From contig NZ_FMCH01000325.1 of the NCBI RefSeq assembly GCF_900091855.1, forward strand, positions 101,836-165,835: a DNA stretch of 64,000 bases, in the 5' to 3' direction. The notes under the pieces are model-generated. The model worked only from the letters and a program-made list of their open reading frames with translations, made no database searches and was not told the DNA's origin. Below, one piece after another: positions 27,290-36,377 of the stretch. The position numbers were made by a program, and so were the translations under genes. Positions within the stretch are counted from its first letter, which is position 1. Each line of letters begins with the position of its first letter. This DNA is from Streptomyces sp. DvalAA-14 (GTDB lineage: Bacteria > Actinomycetota > Actinomycetes > Streptomycetales > Streptomycetaceae).

Positions 27290-28315
27290 TCAGCGGACGA
27301 CGAGCGGGTGGTCGCGGCGGGCGACCAACTCCCCGACGACCGGGGCGCCGGGGATCTCTCCGGCCACCAGGAGTCCGCCGGAGGTCTGCGCGTCGGCCAG
27401 GAGCAGGCGGGTCGGCTCGTCGGCGGCGCCGAAGTCGGTGTGGGGGGCGACCCAGGCGAGGTTGCGGCGGGTGCCGCCGCTGACGAACCCCTCGGCGGCG
27501 GCTGCCGCCGCCCCGTCCAGGTAGGGAACCGCCGAGGCGTCGATCACGGCGGTCACCCCGGAAGCGCGGGCCAGCTTGAACAGGTGCCCCAGCAGGCCGA
27601 ATCCGGTGATGTCGGTCGCGCACACCGCTCCCGCGGCCAGGGCGGCCGCGGCGGCGTTCCGGTTCAGTGCCACCATCGTGGCCACCGCCTCCGGGAAGAC
27701 CTCTCCCGTCGCCTTGTGCCGGTTGTTGAGGACGCCCAGGCCCAGCGGCTTGGTCAGCGACAGCGGCGTGCCCGGCCGTCCGGTGTCGTTGCGCAGCAGG
27801 CGCTCCGGGTCGGCGATGCCGGTGACCGCCATGCCGTATTTGGGTTCCGCGTCATCCACGCTGTGGCCGCCGGCCACATGGCAGCCCGCTTCCGCCGCGA
27901 TGTCGAGACCGCCGCGCAGCACCTCGCGGGCGAGCTCGAACGGCAGCACCTCCCGGGGCCAGGCGAGCAGGTTCACGGCGACCACGGGGGTGCCGCCCAT
28001 CGCGTAGACGTCGGACAGCGCGTTCGCGGCGGCGATCCGTCCCCAGTCGTAGGCGTCGTCCACCACCGGGGAGAAGAAGTCGGCGGTGGCCACGACGGCG
28101 GGGGCGCCGGGGCCGCCGGGCAGCCGGACGACGGCGGCGTCGTCCCCGCTGTCGAGGCCGACGAGGAGTTCGGCGCCGCCGCCCCCCGCGGGGCCGCGGC
28201 CGGTCAGACCGGCGACGACGTCCTCCAGTTCACCCGGGGGGATCTTGCAGGCGCATCCTCCGCCGCGGCCGAACTGGGTCAGCCGGACACCTTCTCGGGT
28301 GGTCGCGGTCGCCAT
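27290..28315 (-). CDS. selD: Selenide, water dikinase (selenophosphate synthetase), Cys form
   Basis: 341 residues, ATG at 28315 with AAAGGACAGGTG upstream. The N-terminal catalytic loop is GGGC21-A-C23-K24, aligning with the Cys/Sec and Lys of known SelD; here Cys replaces Sec, so the enzyme does not itself need selenium. GHSVDDAEPKYGMAVTG and NPWGA-like LAWPREVLPF blocks follow, as well as LNNRHKATGEV. It makes selenophosphate from selenide and ATP, the donor for SelA. It lies next to the other Sec genes and just downstream, on the same strand, of the ACAD-like unit. Confidence 0.95.
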   Translation of the reverse strand: MATATTREGVRLTQFGRGGGCACKIPPGELEDVVAGLTGRGPAGGGGAELLVGLDSGDDAAVVRLPGGPGAPAVVATADFFSPVVDDAYDWGRIAAANALSDVYAMGGTPVVAVNLLAWPREVLPFELAREVLRGGLDIAAEAGCHVAGGHSVDDAEPKYGMAVTGIADPERLLRNDTGRPGTPLSLTKPLGLGVLNNRHKATGEVFPEAVATMVALNRNAAAAALAAGAVCATDITGFGLLGHLFKLARASGVTAVIDASAVPYLDGAAAAAAEGFVSGGTRRNLAWVAPHTDFGAADEPTRLLLADAQTSGGLLVAGEIPGAPVVGELVARRDHPLVVR

Positions 28316-28392
28316 CACCTGTCCTTTCTCTCGTGGGTCTGCGGATACGGGCAGGGCTGCTCGATCCGGTTCCGTGCCTGCCGCGCGGCGCG

Positions 28393-28422
28393 TTGACAGC
28401 CGGTGGGGCCCAACGATTCGAT
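28393..28422 (+). promoter_or_regulatory. Possible promoter of the tRNA-Sec gene
   Basis: TTGACA at 28393-28398 and TTCGAT at 28417-28422, 18 bp apart, fit a vegetative sigma factor promoter and lie about 37 bp before the tRNA. The -10 half matches poorly (three of six), so this is tentative. Confidence 0.4.
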
Positions 28423-28458
28423 GACGCGTGACGGGCCGCGCGTGCGGCGGCCCGGCGG

Positions 28459-28551
28459 GGAGGCGTAGAGGTGCCTGGTGGCCCTCCCGGTCTTCAAAAC
28501 CGAGGTGCCCGAGCAACTCGGGCAGGCGGGTTCGATTCCCGTCCGCCTCCG
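28459..28551 (+). tRNA. selC: Selenocysteine tRNA (anticodon TCA)
   Basis: 93 bases. The acceptor stem pairs GGAGGCG with CGCCTCC, the anticodon loop is CTTCAAA with TCA at 28494-28496, a long variable arm (GTGCCCGAGCAACTCGGGCA) forms a stem, and the T arm is GCGGG-TTCGATT-CCCGT. CCA is not encoded. Long acceptor and variable arms with a UGA-reading anticodon identify tRNA-Sec. Together with the TGA in fdhA it closes the decoding pathway. It lies between selD and selB on the opposite strand. Confidence 0.93.
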
Positions 28552-28608
28552 CTCCACCGCGGCGCCGCGACCGGCGGCGGCGACGGGTGACCGGTCCGGC
28601 CGTCGCCC

Positions 28609-30399
28609 TCACCGGCCCCGCCCCGTGGGACGCGTCAGGGGTGGGCAGCGCCGCAGCGAACCGTCCACGCGGACGGTGCGGCCCTGCCGGTCGAGATGCT
28701 CGAGCAGCGGGATGGCGACGCGGCGGGTGATGTCCAGGGCCCGGCGGGCCTGACTGGCGGTGAAGGGCTGCGGGAGCCCGGACAGGACGGCGGCGGCCCG
28801 CCCGTCCGCGCCCGGCAGCAGCACGATGCCCTCCGCGATCCGCAGCAGGAGGCCCGCGGCCTCGGCGGCGGCGAGCAGACGGGGCGTCAGGCCCAGCTGT
28901 TTCAGGCGGTCGGCCTCGGGCGCGCCGAAGGGAGTCGCGGCCAGGTCGGCGCGTACCGAGGCGACGGCGGCCTCGACGGCCGGCGGCAGGGTCGGCCGGG
29001 CCTGATCGCCGTAGAGCCGGCCGTCGCGCTGCCGCAGCCCGGCCTCCGTCGCGAGCAGCGCTTCGACCAGGCAGCGGTCCGGCAGGCCCAGCGCCTGACG
29101 GGCGGCCTCCAGCGGCAGGCCGGGCTCGAGCGGGTGAGCGGCGGCGTGCTCGTCGACGGTCCGGCGCAGCGCGGCCCGCAGGGACGACCAGTGGCCGGGA
29201 TCGACCAGCCATTCGCCGGCCACCGGGTCGTAGGGCGCGCGTACCCCCATGGCTTCCAGTTCGCCGCGGCGCACCACACGACGCCGGCGCACTTCGGCCG
29301 CTCCGTCCGCCGGCACCCCCACGGCCGCCAGTTCCCGCGCCCGGGCCGCGGCCGACCCGCGCCGGGTGAGCCGCGGCGGGCGGACATCCAGCACGGTCAC
29401 CCCGGCCGGGACGCGGTGCCGCCCCGCGTCGCGCAGCAGGGCCCGGTCCGCGATCCGCAGCGGCAGGCGGCCGGCGAGCCGCAGGCGGGCGGCGTCCTCG
29501 CCCAGCGGGCGGATCGTGACCGGAACGGCCGCGGAGCCCATGTGCAGGGTCAGCTGCCGCGGCAGGTCACGGGCGGGGTCGCCGTGCAGCCGCACGTCGA
29601 CGGTGTCCGTGGTGAGCCAGCGGCCGGGACTGAGCAGCGCGTCGCCCCGGGTGAGGCCGTCGCAGCCCGGTCCGTGCACGTTGACCGCCACCCGGGCGAC
29701 CGCGGCCACCTCCTCGCGGGACTCCTTCAGCGTCTGCAGGCCCCTGATCCGGAACGAGGCGCCGCCCCGGGCCAGTTCGAGCTGGTCACCCACCCGGACC
29801 GTGCCGGCGCCGAGTGTGCCGGTGACGACCGTCCCGCGCCCGCGCACCGTGAAGACCCGGTCCACCCACAGGCGTACGTCCGCGGCCGGATCGGGTGCCG
29901 GCAGCGCGCGGGCCAGCCGGGCCAGCGCCGCCCGCAGGTCGTCCAGCCCGGCGCCGGTCACCGGGCTGACGGCCACCGACTCCACCGTCCCCAGCGACGA
30001 CCGGGCGAACCGGGCCAGGGCCTCCGCGCGCGCGACCGCCGGATCCGCCAGATCGCTTCGGGAGACCGCGAGCAGGCCGTGCCGGGCCCCGAGCGCGTCC
30101 AGGACCGCCAGGTGCTCCTCGGACTGCGGCTGCCAGCCCTGGTCGGCGGCCACCACGAAGAGCACCGCCGGGACCGGCCCGACACCGGCGAGCATGTTGC
30201 CCACCAGGCGCTCGTGACCGGGCACGTCGACGAAGGCCAGGTCCCCGACCCCGGGCAGCCGGGTCCACGCGAACCCCAGGTCCAGGGTCATCCCGCGCCG
30301 CTGTTCCTCGGCCCACCGGTCCGGCTCCATCCCCGTCAGGGTCCGGACCAGGGTCGACTTGCCGTGGTCGACGTGTCCGGCCGTGGCGACGACATGCAC
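28609..30399 (-). CDS. selB: Selenocysteine-specific elongation factor
   Basis: 596 residues, ATG at 30399, 6 bp after the selA stop. GTPase motifs: GHVDHGKST (8-16), T in RRGMTLDLGF, DVPGHE (58-63), and SRSD in place of the usual NKxD, an uncommon variant. Elongation-factor domains 2 and 3 follow (RGRGTVVTGTLGAG), and the C-terminal 230 residues are winged-helix repeats that bind the SECIS hairpin. It carries Sec-tRNA to the ribosome at the TGA of fdhA. Co-transcribed with selA. Confidence 0.94.
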   Translation of the reverse strand: MHVVATAGHVDHGKSTLVRTLTGMEPDRWAEEQRRGMTLDLGFAWTRLPGVGDLAFVDVPGHERLVGNMLAGVGPVPAVLFVVAADQGWQPQSEEHLAVLDALGARHGLLAVSRSDLADPAVARAEALARFARSSLGTVESVAVSPVTGAGLDDLRAALARLARALPAPDPAADVRLWVDRVFTVRGRGTVVTGTLGAGTVRVGDQLELARGGASFRIRGLQTLKESREEVAAVARVAVNVHGPGCDGLTRGDALLSPGRWLTTDTVDVRLHGDPARDLPRQLTLHMGSAAVPVTIRPLGEDAARLRLAGRLPLRIADRALLRDAGRHRVPAGVTVLDVRPPRLTRRGSAAARARELAAVGVPADGAAEVRRRRVVRRGELEAMGVRAPYDPVAGEWLVDPGHWSSLRAALRRTVDEHAAAHPLEPGLPLEAARQALGLPDRCLVEALLATEAGLRQRDGRLYGDQARPTLPPAVEAAVASVRADLAATPFGAPEADRLKQLGLTPRLLAAAEAAGLLLRIAEGIVLLPGADGRAAAVLSGLPQPFTASQARRALDITRRVAIPLLEHLDRQGRTVRVDGSLRRCPPLTRPTGRGR

Positions 30400-30405
30400 C
30401 GGCGG

Positions 30406-31773
30406 TCACCGCCCCCGCGGGGAGGCCGCCGCGGGCGCGGCCGGCGGGGCCTGCGCGGCACACGCCTGCATGACGGCGGCCGCGAGCGCCTCGTCCATGT
30501 CCTCCGGAACGGCCCGCAGGTCCAGCAGGCACCGGCCCTCCTCGACCCTGCCCATCACCGCCGGGGCCGCCCCCCGGAGCGGGCCGGCGCAGGATGCGGG
30601 CAGCGACACCGCGGCGCTGCGCAGGGCCACCCCGGGCGCGCCGCCGCCCCCGATGACCGCCGCACTGTCCACCGCCAGACAGTCCAGTCCCGCAGCGCGC
30701 AGGCGGGCCGCGAGCCGTTCGGCACGTTCGCGCAGCCGTCCGGGGTCGGCGTGCAGCGCGGTGTGGACGGGCGTGGCCGGCCCGCACAAGGTGGCCTCCA
30801 GAGCGGCGAGGGTCAGCTTGTCCACGCGCAGCGCCCGCGCGAGGGGATGGCGGGCGAGTCGCCGCACGAGGTCGGCGCGGCCCAGCAGCAGACCGCACTG
30901 CGGTCCGCCGAGGAGCTTGTCGCCGCTGGCGGTCACCAGGTCGGCGCCGGCCCGCAGCCAGCCGGCCGCGTCCGGCTCGTCCGGCAGCACGCGGTCACCG
31001 GTCAGCAACCCGGAGCCGATGTCGGCGACGACGGGCACGCCCAGCCCCCGCAGCTCGGCGACGCCGGCGCCGCCGGTGAAGCCGGTGACGCGGAAGTTGG
31101 AGGGATGCACCTTCAGCAGGAACCCGGTGTCGGGGCCCACGGCCGCGGCGTAGTCCGCCGGGGTGGTGCGGTTGGTGGTGCCGACCTCCCGCAGCCGGGC
31201 ACCGGTCGACACCAGGAGGTCCGGCAGCCGGAAACCGTCCCCGATCTCGACCAGCTCGCCCCGGCTGACCACGATGTCCTTGCCCCGTGCCAGCGCGGTC
31301 GCCGCCAACACCAGTGCCGCCGCCCCGTTGTTGACGACGTGCGCGGCCTCGGCGCCCGGCACCCGCCGGAGCAGCGCCTCGAGCGCCGACCGGCCCCGCC
31401 GGGCCCGGGCGCCTGTGGCCAGGTCGAGCTCCACGTCCGTGGTGCCGCTGGCGGCCAGCAGCGCCTCGCGGGCCGCCGCGGAGAGCGGTGCCCGGCCCAG
31501 GTTGGTGTGGAGCAGCACCCCGGTCGCGTTGATCACCGGCCGCAGGGCGCAGGCGGTGGCTGGCAGCGCCGCCACCGTCTCGTCCGCGACGTCCGCGGGC
31601 AACAGCTCCCCGGCGCGGGCGCGTTCCTGGACATCCGCCAGTACGGACTTCACCAGGCCGCGTCCCAGCCGGGCAACGGCCGCGACCAGCCGGGGATCGG
31701 CGAGCACCGCGTCCGTGCGCGGCACGTGGCGCCGGGCGTCGGACGGGAGGGTGGGGGTGGTCTCGCCTGCCAT
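30406..31773 (-). CDS. selA: L-seryl-tRNA(Sec) selenium transferase
   Basis: 455 residues from the ATG at 31773; an in-frame TTG at 31789-31791 would add six residues. PLP-dependent enzyme of the SelA family: the N-terminal tRNA-binding helices, NATGVLLHTNLGRAPLS, EIGDGFRLPD and the PLP lysine in SGDKLLGGPQ (Lys286). It converts Ser-tRNA(Sec) to Sec-tRNA(Sec) with selenophosphate. It is the first gene of the selA-selB operon, on the same strand as selD. Confidence 0.95.
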   Translation of the reverse strand: MAGETTPTLPSDARRHVPRTDAVLADPRLVAAVARLGRGLVKSVLADVQERARAGELLPADVADETVAALPATACALRPVINATGVLLHTNLGRAPLSAAAREALLAASGTTDVELDLATGARARRGRSALEALLRRVPGAEAAHVVNNGAAALVLAATALARGKDIVVSRGELVEIGDGFRLPDLLVSTGARLREVGTTNRTTPADYAAAVGPDTGFLLKVHPSNFRVTGFTGGAGVAELRGLGVPVVADIGSGLLTGDRVLPDEPDAAGWLRAGADLVTASGDKLLGGPQCGLLLGRADLVRRLARHPLARALRVDKLTLAALEATLCGPATPVHTALHADPGRLRERAERLAARLRAAGLDCLAVDSAAVIGGGGAPGVALRSAAVSLPASCAGPLRGAAPAVMGRVEEGRCLLDLRAVPEDMDEALAAAVMQACAAQAPPAAPAAASPRGR

Positions 31774-32145
31774 CTCCTGCACCTTCGACAAGGGCCGACA
31801 GGCGGGGAAGAAGCCGGGTGCGCGCCTTCCCCGGAACGGCCCGCCGGACCGGCCCGCTCGTACCCGGGGCGGTCACCGTACTGCCGCCGCCGCGCGGACC
31901 GGCGTTCACCACACCGGCCGACACGGTGGATCCGCCCCAATGCCACAGGAGAGGATTCGGCGTCGCAGCCGGGCGGACACGTCCCCCGGACGGGTGCCGG
32001 TCACCGGGCTCCTACGGCGAGTACACCACCCATCAGTGGCGCTTCTCCTGCTGCGGGATCCTGCCGCCCGCCGGTGCGTCCACGGCGGCTCGGCCAACCT
32101 CTGGGTCTCCTCATGAGGCAGTACCTGCCGGGCCCGGCCCGGCGC
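31774..32145. other. Gene-free stretch upstream of selA
   Basis: About 370 bp of GC-rich sequence. It must hold the promoter of selA-selB; I see no convincing -35/-10 pair, riboswitch-like fold, or supported coding frame. It ends at the terminator of the chitinase gene. Confidence 0.5.
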
Positions 32146-32184
32146 ACGACCGCCCCGCCACCGTGCTGGTGGCGGGGCGGTCGT
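32146..32184 (-). terminator. Strong hairpin terminator of the GH19 chitinase gene
   Basis: A perfect 17-bp stem (32146-32162 with 32168-32184) and a 5-base loop GTGCT, 40 bp after the chitinase stop codon (minus strand). It separates the chitinase gene from selA. Confidence 0.85.
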
Positions 32185-32223
32185 GGTTTCGGGCCGGGCC
32201 GGGCCGAGGCCGGGTGATCAGCC

Positions 32224-33432
32224 CTAGCAGCTCAGGTTGTTGCCGGCCGGGACGCCCAGGATCTGGGTGAACTGCTGGTAGTCGTTGATCCGGTCCTGCA
32301 TCTCGGCGGTGTTCTGGCCGTTGCACTCCAGGCTGCCGTTGATGGTGCGGATGGTCTGGCCGAAGCCGGCGCCGTTGACCATGGCGTTGTGCGCGGTCAT
32401 GGTGCCGGCACCGGTCGAGGTGTTCCAGTACCAGAGGCCGGTCTTCCAGGCCACGGAGGCGTCGTTCTGCACCAGGTACGGGTTGTCCAGCAGGTCGATG
32501 CCGAGCGCGTCGCCGGCCGCCTTGTAGTTGAAGTTCCAGCTGATCTGCAGCGGGCCGCGGCCGTAGTACGCCGCCTGGCCGGCCGGGCAGCCGTAGGGCT
32601 GGCTGTAGTCGCAGTAGGTCGGGTAGTTGGCGGTGTTGATCTCCACGATGTAGACCAGCCCGCCGGTCTCGTGGTCGACGTTCGCCAGGAACGCGGCGGC
32701 TTCCTGCTTCTTGACGGTGTCGCTGCCGGTGGTGGCGAAACCCGGGTAGGCGCTGAGCGCCGCGGTCAGGCCGCTGTAGGTGTAGAAGCCGTTCCGGTTC
32801 GGGAACATCTGGTTGAACTGCGCCTGGCTGACCACGAAGCCGCCGGGCGGCGGGGTCGAGCCGCCGCCGGTGGAGAGGTTGAAGGACTGGGCCGCGGTGC
32901 CGTTGCAGCTGTACTGCTGGAGCTGGACGCTGTCCGCCGTGGAGGCGGACGGGATGTCCAGACACTTGCCGCTGAAGCGGTTGACGAAGTGGTAGGTGCT
33001 GCCGGACTCCAGGACCGGCAGCCACTGCTGGTTGTTGCCGCCGCCGTAGGTCCACAGCTGGACCAGCGCACCGTCGGCGCTCGATACGTTGGAGTCGTCC
33101 CAGACCTGGGCGGTGGCGGCGGCGCTGCCGACCTGGAAGTAGCCGCCGCTGGTGGCGGTGAACACCCAGCTCTGGGCGCTGGTGCCGTTGCAGGCGTACT
33201 GCTGGACGGCGGTGGCGTTGGCGGTGCCCGCCGCCCTGGCGTCCACGCACTTGCCGTCGTTGACGTTGGTGACGGTGTAGGCGGTGCCCGAGGTGACCGC
33301 CGCCGAGGCGGCGGGCGCGACGGCGAGGGTGAGGCCGCTCGCGGCCAGCACGGCCGCGCCGATCAGCGCCACCGCGGAGGACAACCGACGCGGCGGCCGG
33401 GGCCGGCGTCGGGGCAGGGGGAAGACACGCAT
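32224..33432 (-). CDS. Secreted GH19 chitinase with N-terminal ricin-type module
   Basis: 402 residues, ATG at 33432 after AAGGGAG. Signal peptide 1 to about 45 (Arg/Pro-rich start, then AVALIGAAVLAASGLTLAVA). Residues about 50-190 form a ricin-B-like carbohydrate-binding module (CBM13 type) with repeated QxW-like QSWVF, QQWLP, QSF. A Pro linker leads to the GH19 catalytic domain (200-402), with the acids Glu255 in DHETGG and Glu264, nine residues apart as in family GH19, plus YYGRGPLQISWNFNY. It hydrolyses chitin outside the cell. A DasR-type site lies about 200 bp upstream. Confidence 0.93.
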   Translation of the reverse strand: MRVFPLPRRRPRPPRRLSSAVALIGAAVLAASGLTLAVAPAASAAVTSGTAYTVTNVNDGKCVDARAAGTANATAVQQYACNGTSAQSWVFTATSGGYFQVGSAAATAQVWDDSNVSSADGALVQLWTYGGGNNQQWLPVLESGSTYHFVNRFSGKCLDIPSASTADSVQLQQYSCNGTAAQSFNLSTGGGSTPPPGGFVVSQAQFNQMFPNRNGFYTYSGLTAALSAYPGFATTGSDTVKKQEAAAFLANVDHETGGLVYIVEINTANYPTYCDYSQPYGCPAGQAAYYGRGPLQISWNFNYKAAGDALGIDLLDNPYLVQNDASVAWKTGLWYWNTSTGAGTMTAHNAMVNGAGFGQTIRTINGSLECNGQNTAEMQDRINDYQQFTQILGVPAGNNLSC

Positions 33433-33792
33433 GGGGGGTACTCCCTTGCTGTGGAGGGGGGAGAACGTGCGGCGGGCACTCGTCGTCGCCGATGTGGGGG
33501 GCAGGGCGGGATGGCTCGCCACCCCGGGACCAGCGGGAGTCAGAGGTGCACCGACGGGCCTGCGGACGCGGGGCGATGATGGGACGTCCGCACTTTCTTC
33601 ACGACCTGATTGAACGTCAGAACGCATGTGCACGTCAAGGTCTAGACCTATCAGTGGCAGGCTGGTCCGTACCGGCTGCGTGATCGCAGCGCCGGTGTCG
33701 CGGCGGCGGATGTGCGGGTCCGGTGTGCGGGTCCGTCGGTTGTGGCCGGCGAACGTCGCGAGCGCTTCCCCGGCTTCGCAGGCACAGCCGGG
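33433..33792. other. Promoter region of the chitinase gene
   Basis: Gene-free. It holds the ribosome site and leader of the chitinase transcript and the dre-like palindrome at 33639-33648. No protein-coding frame is supported. Confidence 0.5.
33636..33651. promoter_or_regulatory. DasR-responsive element (dre)-like site
   Basis: The palindrome AGGTCTAGACCT sits at 33638-33649 (core GGTCTAGACC). DasR, the GntR-family regulator of chitin and N-acetylglucosamine use, binds A(G/C)TGGTCTAGACCA(G/C)T-like sites (known from streptomycetes). The core matches, the outer bases only partly. Position about 200 bp ahead of a chitinase fits its role. Confidence 0.6.
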
Positions 33793-33831
33793 GTGACGCC
33801 GGAGACGTCGGTCGGAGGTCTCCGGCGTCAC
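33793..33831 (-). terminator. Hairpin terminator of the GH95 gene
   Basis: A perfect 14-bp stem, GTGACGCCGGAGAC with GTCTCCGGCGTCAC, and an 11-base loop, 18 bp beyond the stop codon of the GH95 gene on the minus strand. Confidence 0.8.
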
Positions 33832-33849
33832 CCCCGTGGGCGGCGGAGG

Positions 33850-36209
33850 TCAGGGGATTCGGACGGTCACCGTCTGCCCGGCCTTGAGGGTGAGCCGCTT
33901 GCGGAAGTCGCCGGCGCGCAGCTCGGTTGCGGTGCCGCCCACGCTGCGGACGGTGGCCGCGTACGCCTTGCCGTCGCGCCAGGACAGGTCCACTTCGAAG
34001 CCGCCCCTGGCGCCGATGCCGCGTACCGAGCCCTTGGCCGCCCAGGCCCGGGGGAGGGCGGGCAGCAGTTCGATCACGCCGGGGCGGGAGTAGAGGATCA
34101 TCTCCAGTGCGGCGGCGGGTCCGCCCATGTTGGCGTCGATCTGGAGATCGTGTAGCTCCCCTGGCTGTACATGTCGAACCAGTTGGCGGCGGTGCCGTTG
34201 CCGTTGTTGATCGACGGCCGCAGGACGGTCAGATAGAGCTGGTACGCCTTGTCCGCGTCCTTGAGACGGGACCAGCACAGCGACCGCCACGCGCAGCCCC
34301 ACCCGAAGGAGTCCATGCCGCGGGCGGTGAGCAGCGCGCGGACACCGTCGAGCAGTGCGGCGGGGCTGGTGTCGGTGTTGATCCTGTCGCCGGGGAAGAA
34401 GCCGATGAGCGGGGACAGGTGCCGGTGCGTGGTCTCACCGAGGTTGTCCGGACTCATCCATTCCTCGAGCCAGCCGGTTTTCGGGCTGACCTGGGGCAGG
34501 TAGAGCCTGGCCTGCAGGGCGGCCAGGTCCGCGGCCAGCTCGGCGTCCCTGCCCAGCGCCGCGGCGGCGGCCGTGAACTCCTCGAAGAGCTCCCACGCCA
34601 GTTCCTGTCCGTAGGTGTTGCCCTTGCTGTCCGGGCCGTGCTCCGGCGACCAGGCCGTGTCGTCGATCAGTACCTCGCGGCTGGTCCCGTCCGCGTCGGT
34701 GACCGTCGTGGTGATCAGCCGTGCCTGCCAGAATTCGGCCGCGCCCTTCAGCACCGGGTAGATCAGTTCGAGGTAGTCGCGGTCCTGGCTGTACTCGTAG
34801 TGCCGCCACAGGGAGTTGCAGAGCCAGGCGTTGCCGGAGGGGTTCCAGGCCCAGCCGCTGCCGCCGTAGATGTTGGTGGAGAAGGCGATCGCCCAGCCAG
34901 CTATCCTCCCGCTGCTGTTGCGGAACCTGTTCTGCTCGTTGTTGAACAGCCGCTTGGTGACATCGGTCCAGACCGGCAGCTGGGAGACGCAGTACCGAGC
35001 GAGGGCGAGCGAGTTCTCGCCGAGCCCGGCCGGGTCGGCCAGCCAGTAATTCATCTGCACGTTGATGTCGGTGTGGTAATCCGCGTACCAGTCGGGGGTG
35101 TTGTTGGACACCCAGATGCCCTGCAGGTTCATCGGGAGCCGGTCCCGGGAGCCGCTGATGGTCAGGTAGCGGCCGTACTGGACATACGCCGCCTCCAACT
35201 CGGGGTCGGGTGTTGATGTGTCGGTGTACCGCACCGCGATCCGCGACCACGAGTCCAGCGACCGCTGCAGCGCGGACGACTCGCCCAGATCGATCGCGAA
35301 CCGGTTGTAGAGCCGCTGGTAGTCCGCCACATGGGTGGTGAGCAGCTCGCCGGCCGGGACCTTCGCGGCGGCGTCCACCTTGCCGCGGGCGACGGTGAGC
35401 GGATCGGTGGACGGCTCGCGGTAGCCCTTCGTCGCGTCGGGGGAGTAGTCGGTGCCGCCGCAGACCACGATCAGCAGCTCGCGGCAGCCGGTGAACGCGA
35501 TCGTGTCGCCGTCGACGCTCACCCGTCCGGTGGCGCTGGCGGCGGTCACCGCGGCGGCGTAGCGCAGGCCGTTGTCCAGGGTTCCGTTGAGGGAGAGCTG
35601 CCGGCCGCTGCCGGACGTGGTCTCGTCGTGTGTGCCGGACAACGAGATCGTCCCGGTGTGCGGGGCGTCTCCGCTGAGCCGGACGACGACGACGTCGTCC
35701 GGATGGCTCGCGTACACCTCGCGGCGGAAGTCGGCGCCGCGGTACCGGTACGTCGCGGACACCAGGCCGTTGCTCAGGTCGAGTTGGCGGCGGTAGCCGC
35801 TCACCGCGTCGCCGGTGTGGCCGGGCAGTGCGACGCGGAGCTGGGCCAGCAGCCCGAAGCTGCCGAAGTCGTCCTTGCCGTAGGGCAGTTGCCCGTCGTC
35901 GGTGGGAGTGTCGTTGCGGCCTCCGGTCCAGAAGGAGCCGTCGGTGAGGTAGAGGAAGTCGTCAGCCGGATCACAGCCGACCAGGGCGCCCATGCGGCCG
36001 TTGCCGACCGGGAGGGCCTCCTGGATGATGTTCGCCTCGACGGCCGGCGTGCGGTACCAGATCGTGGTGGCTTTGCCTTCCGGCACGATGTCAACGTTCG
36101 CCGGGCGGACCGGAGCGGCCTGCGCCGCGAACGGCTGGAGCGCGAAGGCGAGACCACCGCCGACGGCGCCTGTGAAGCGGAAGAAGTCGCGACGGGAAGA
36201 AGCGGGCAC
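33850..36209 (-). pseudogene. GH95 alpha-L-fucosidase (or alpha-galactosidase) with internal frameshift
   Basis: Two frames make one protein of about 785 residues. The main frame (from 36209 down to 34098) has a twin-arginine signal (SRRDFFRFTGAVGGGLAFAL), the GH95 N-domain (LPVGNGRMGALVGC) and the catalytic barrel with LQGIWVSNNTPDW, DYHTDINVQMNYWLA and GWGCAWRSLCWSRLKD. It then goes astray: after WFDMYSQGSYTI the family sequence QIDANMGGPAAALEMIL and the C-terminal beta domain continue in the frame ending at 33850. One base is missing near 34142-34149. The GTG at 36209 has GAAGGGA upstream; an ATG at 36233 is the alternative. Either a decayed gene or an assembly error. The enzyme removes alpha-1,2-fucose from glycans. 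Confidence 0.85.
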
Positions 36210-36358
36210 GGCAGGGTCCCTTCGGCAGGGCATGCGGGATGTCGTCGCCAACTATTCACAATTATTCGGGGCAGTCAACGGTCGCACCGCAGATTCATCC
36301 GATCTATGAGTGTCGGGTGAGGATGGATAGGCGCATATCGAGCACTGTCCTGTCGCTT

Positions 36359-36377
36359 GTGCCCCATTAATGGGCAC
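36359..36377. promoter_or_regulatory. Palindrome between GH95 and FAD oxidoreductase genes
   Basis: GTGCCC-N2-TTA-N2-GGGCAC, 19 bp, lies in the middle of the 294-bp divergent region and may be an operator. The regulator is unknown. Confidence 0.4.

Noticed and set aside
28696..32217. 1173-codon plus-strand frame opposite selB and selA
   Set aside because: Antisense shadow of two well-supported genes; no recognisable domain.
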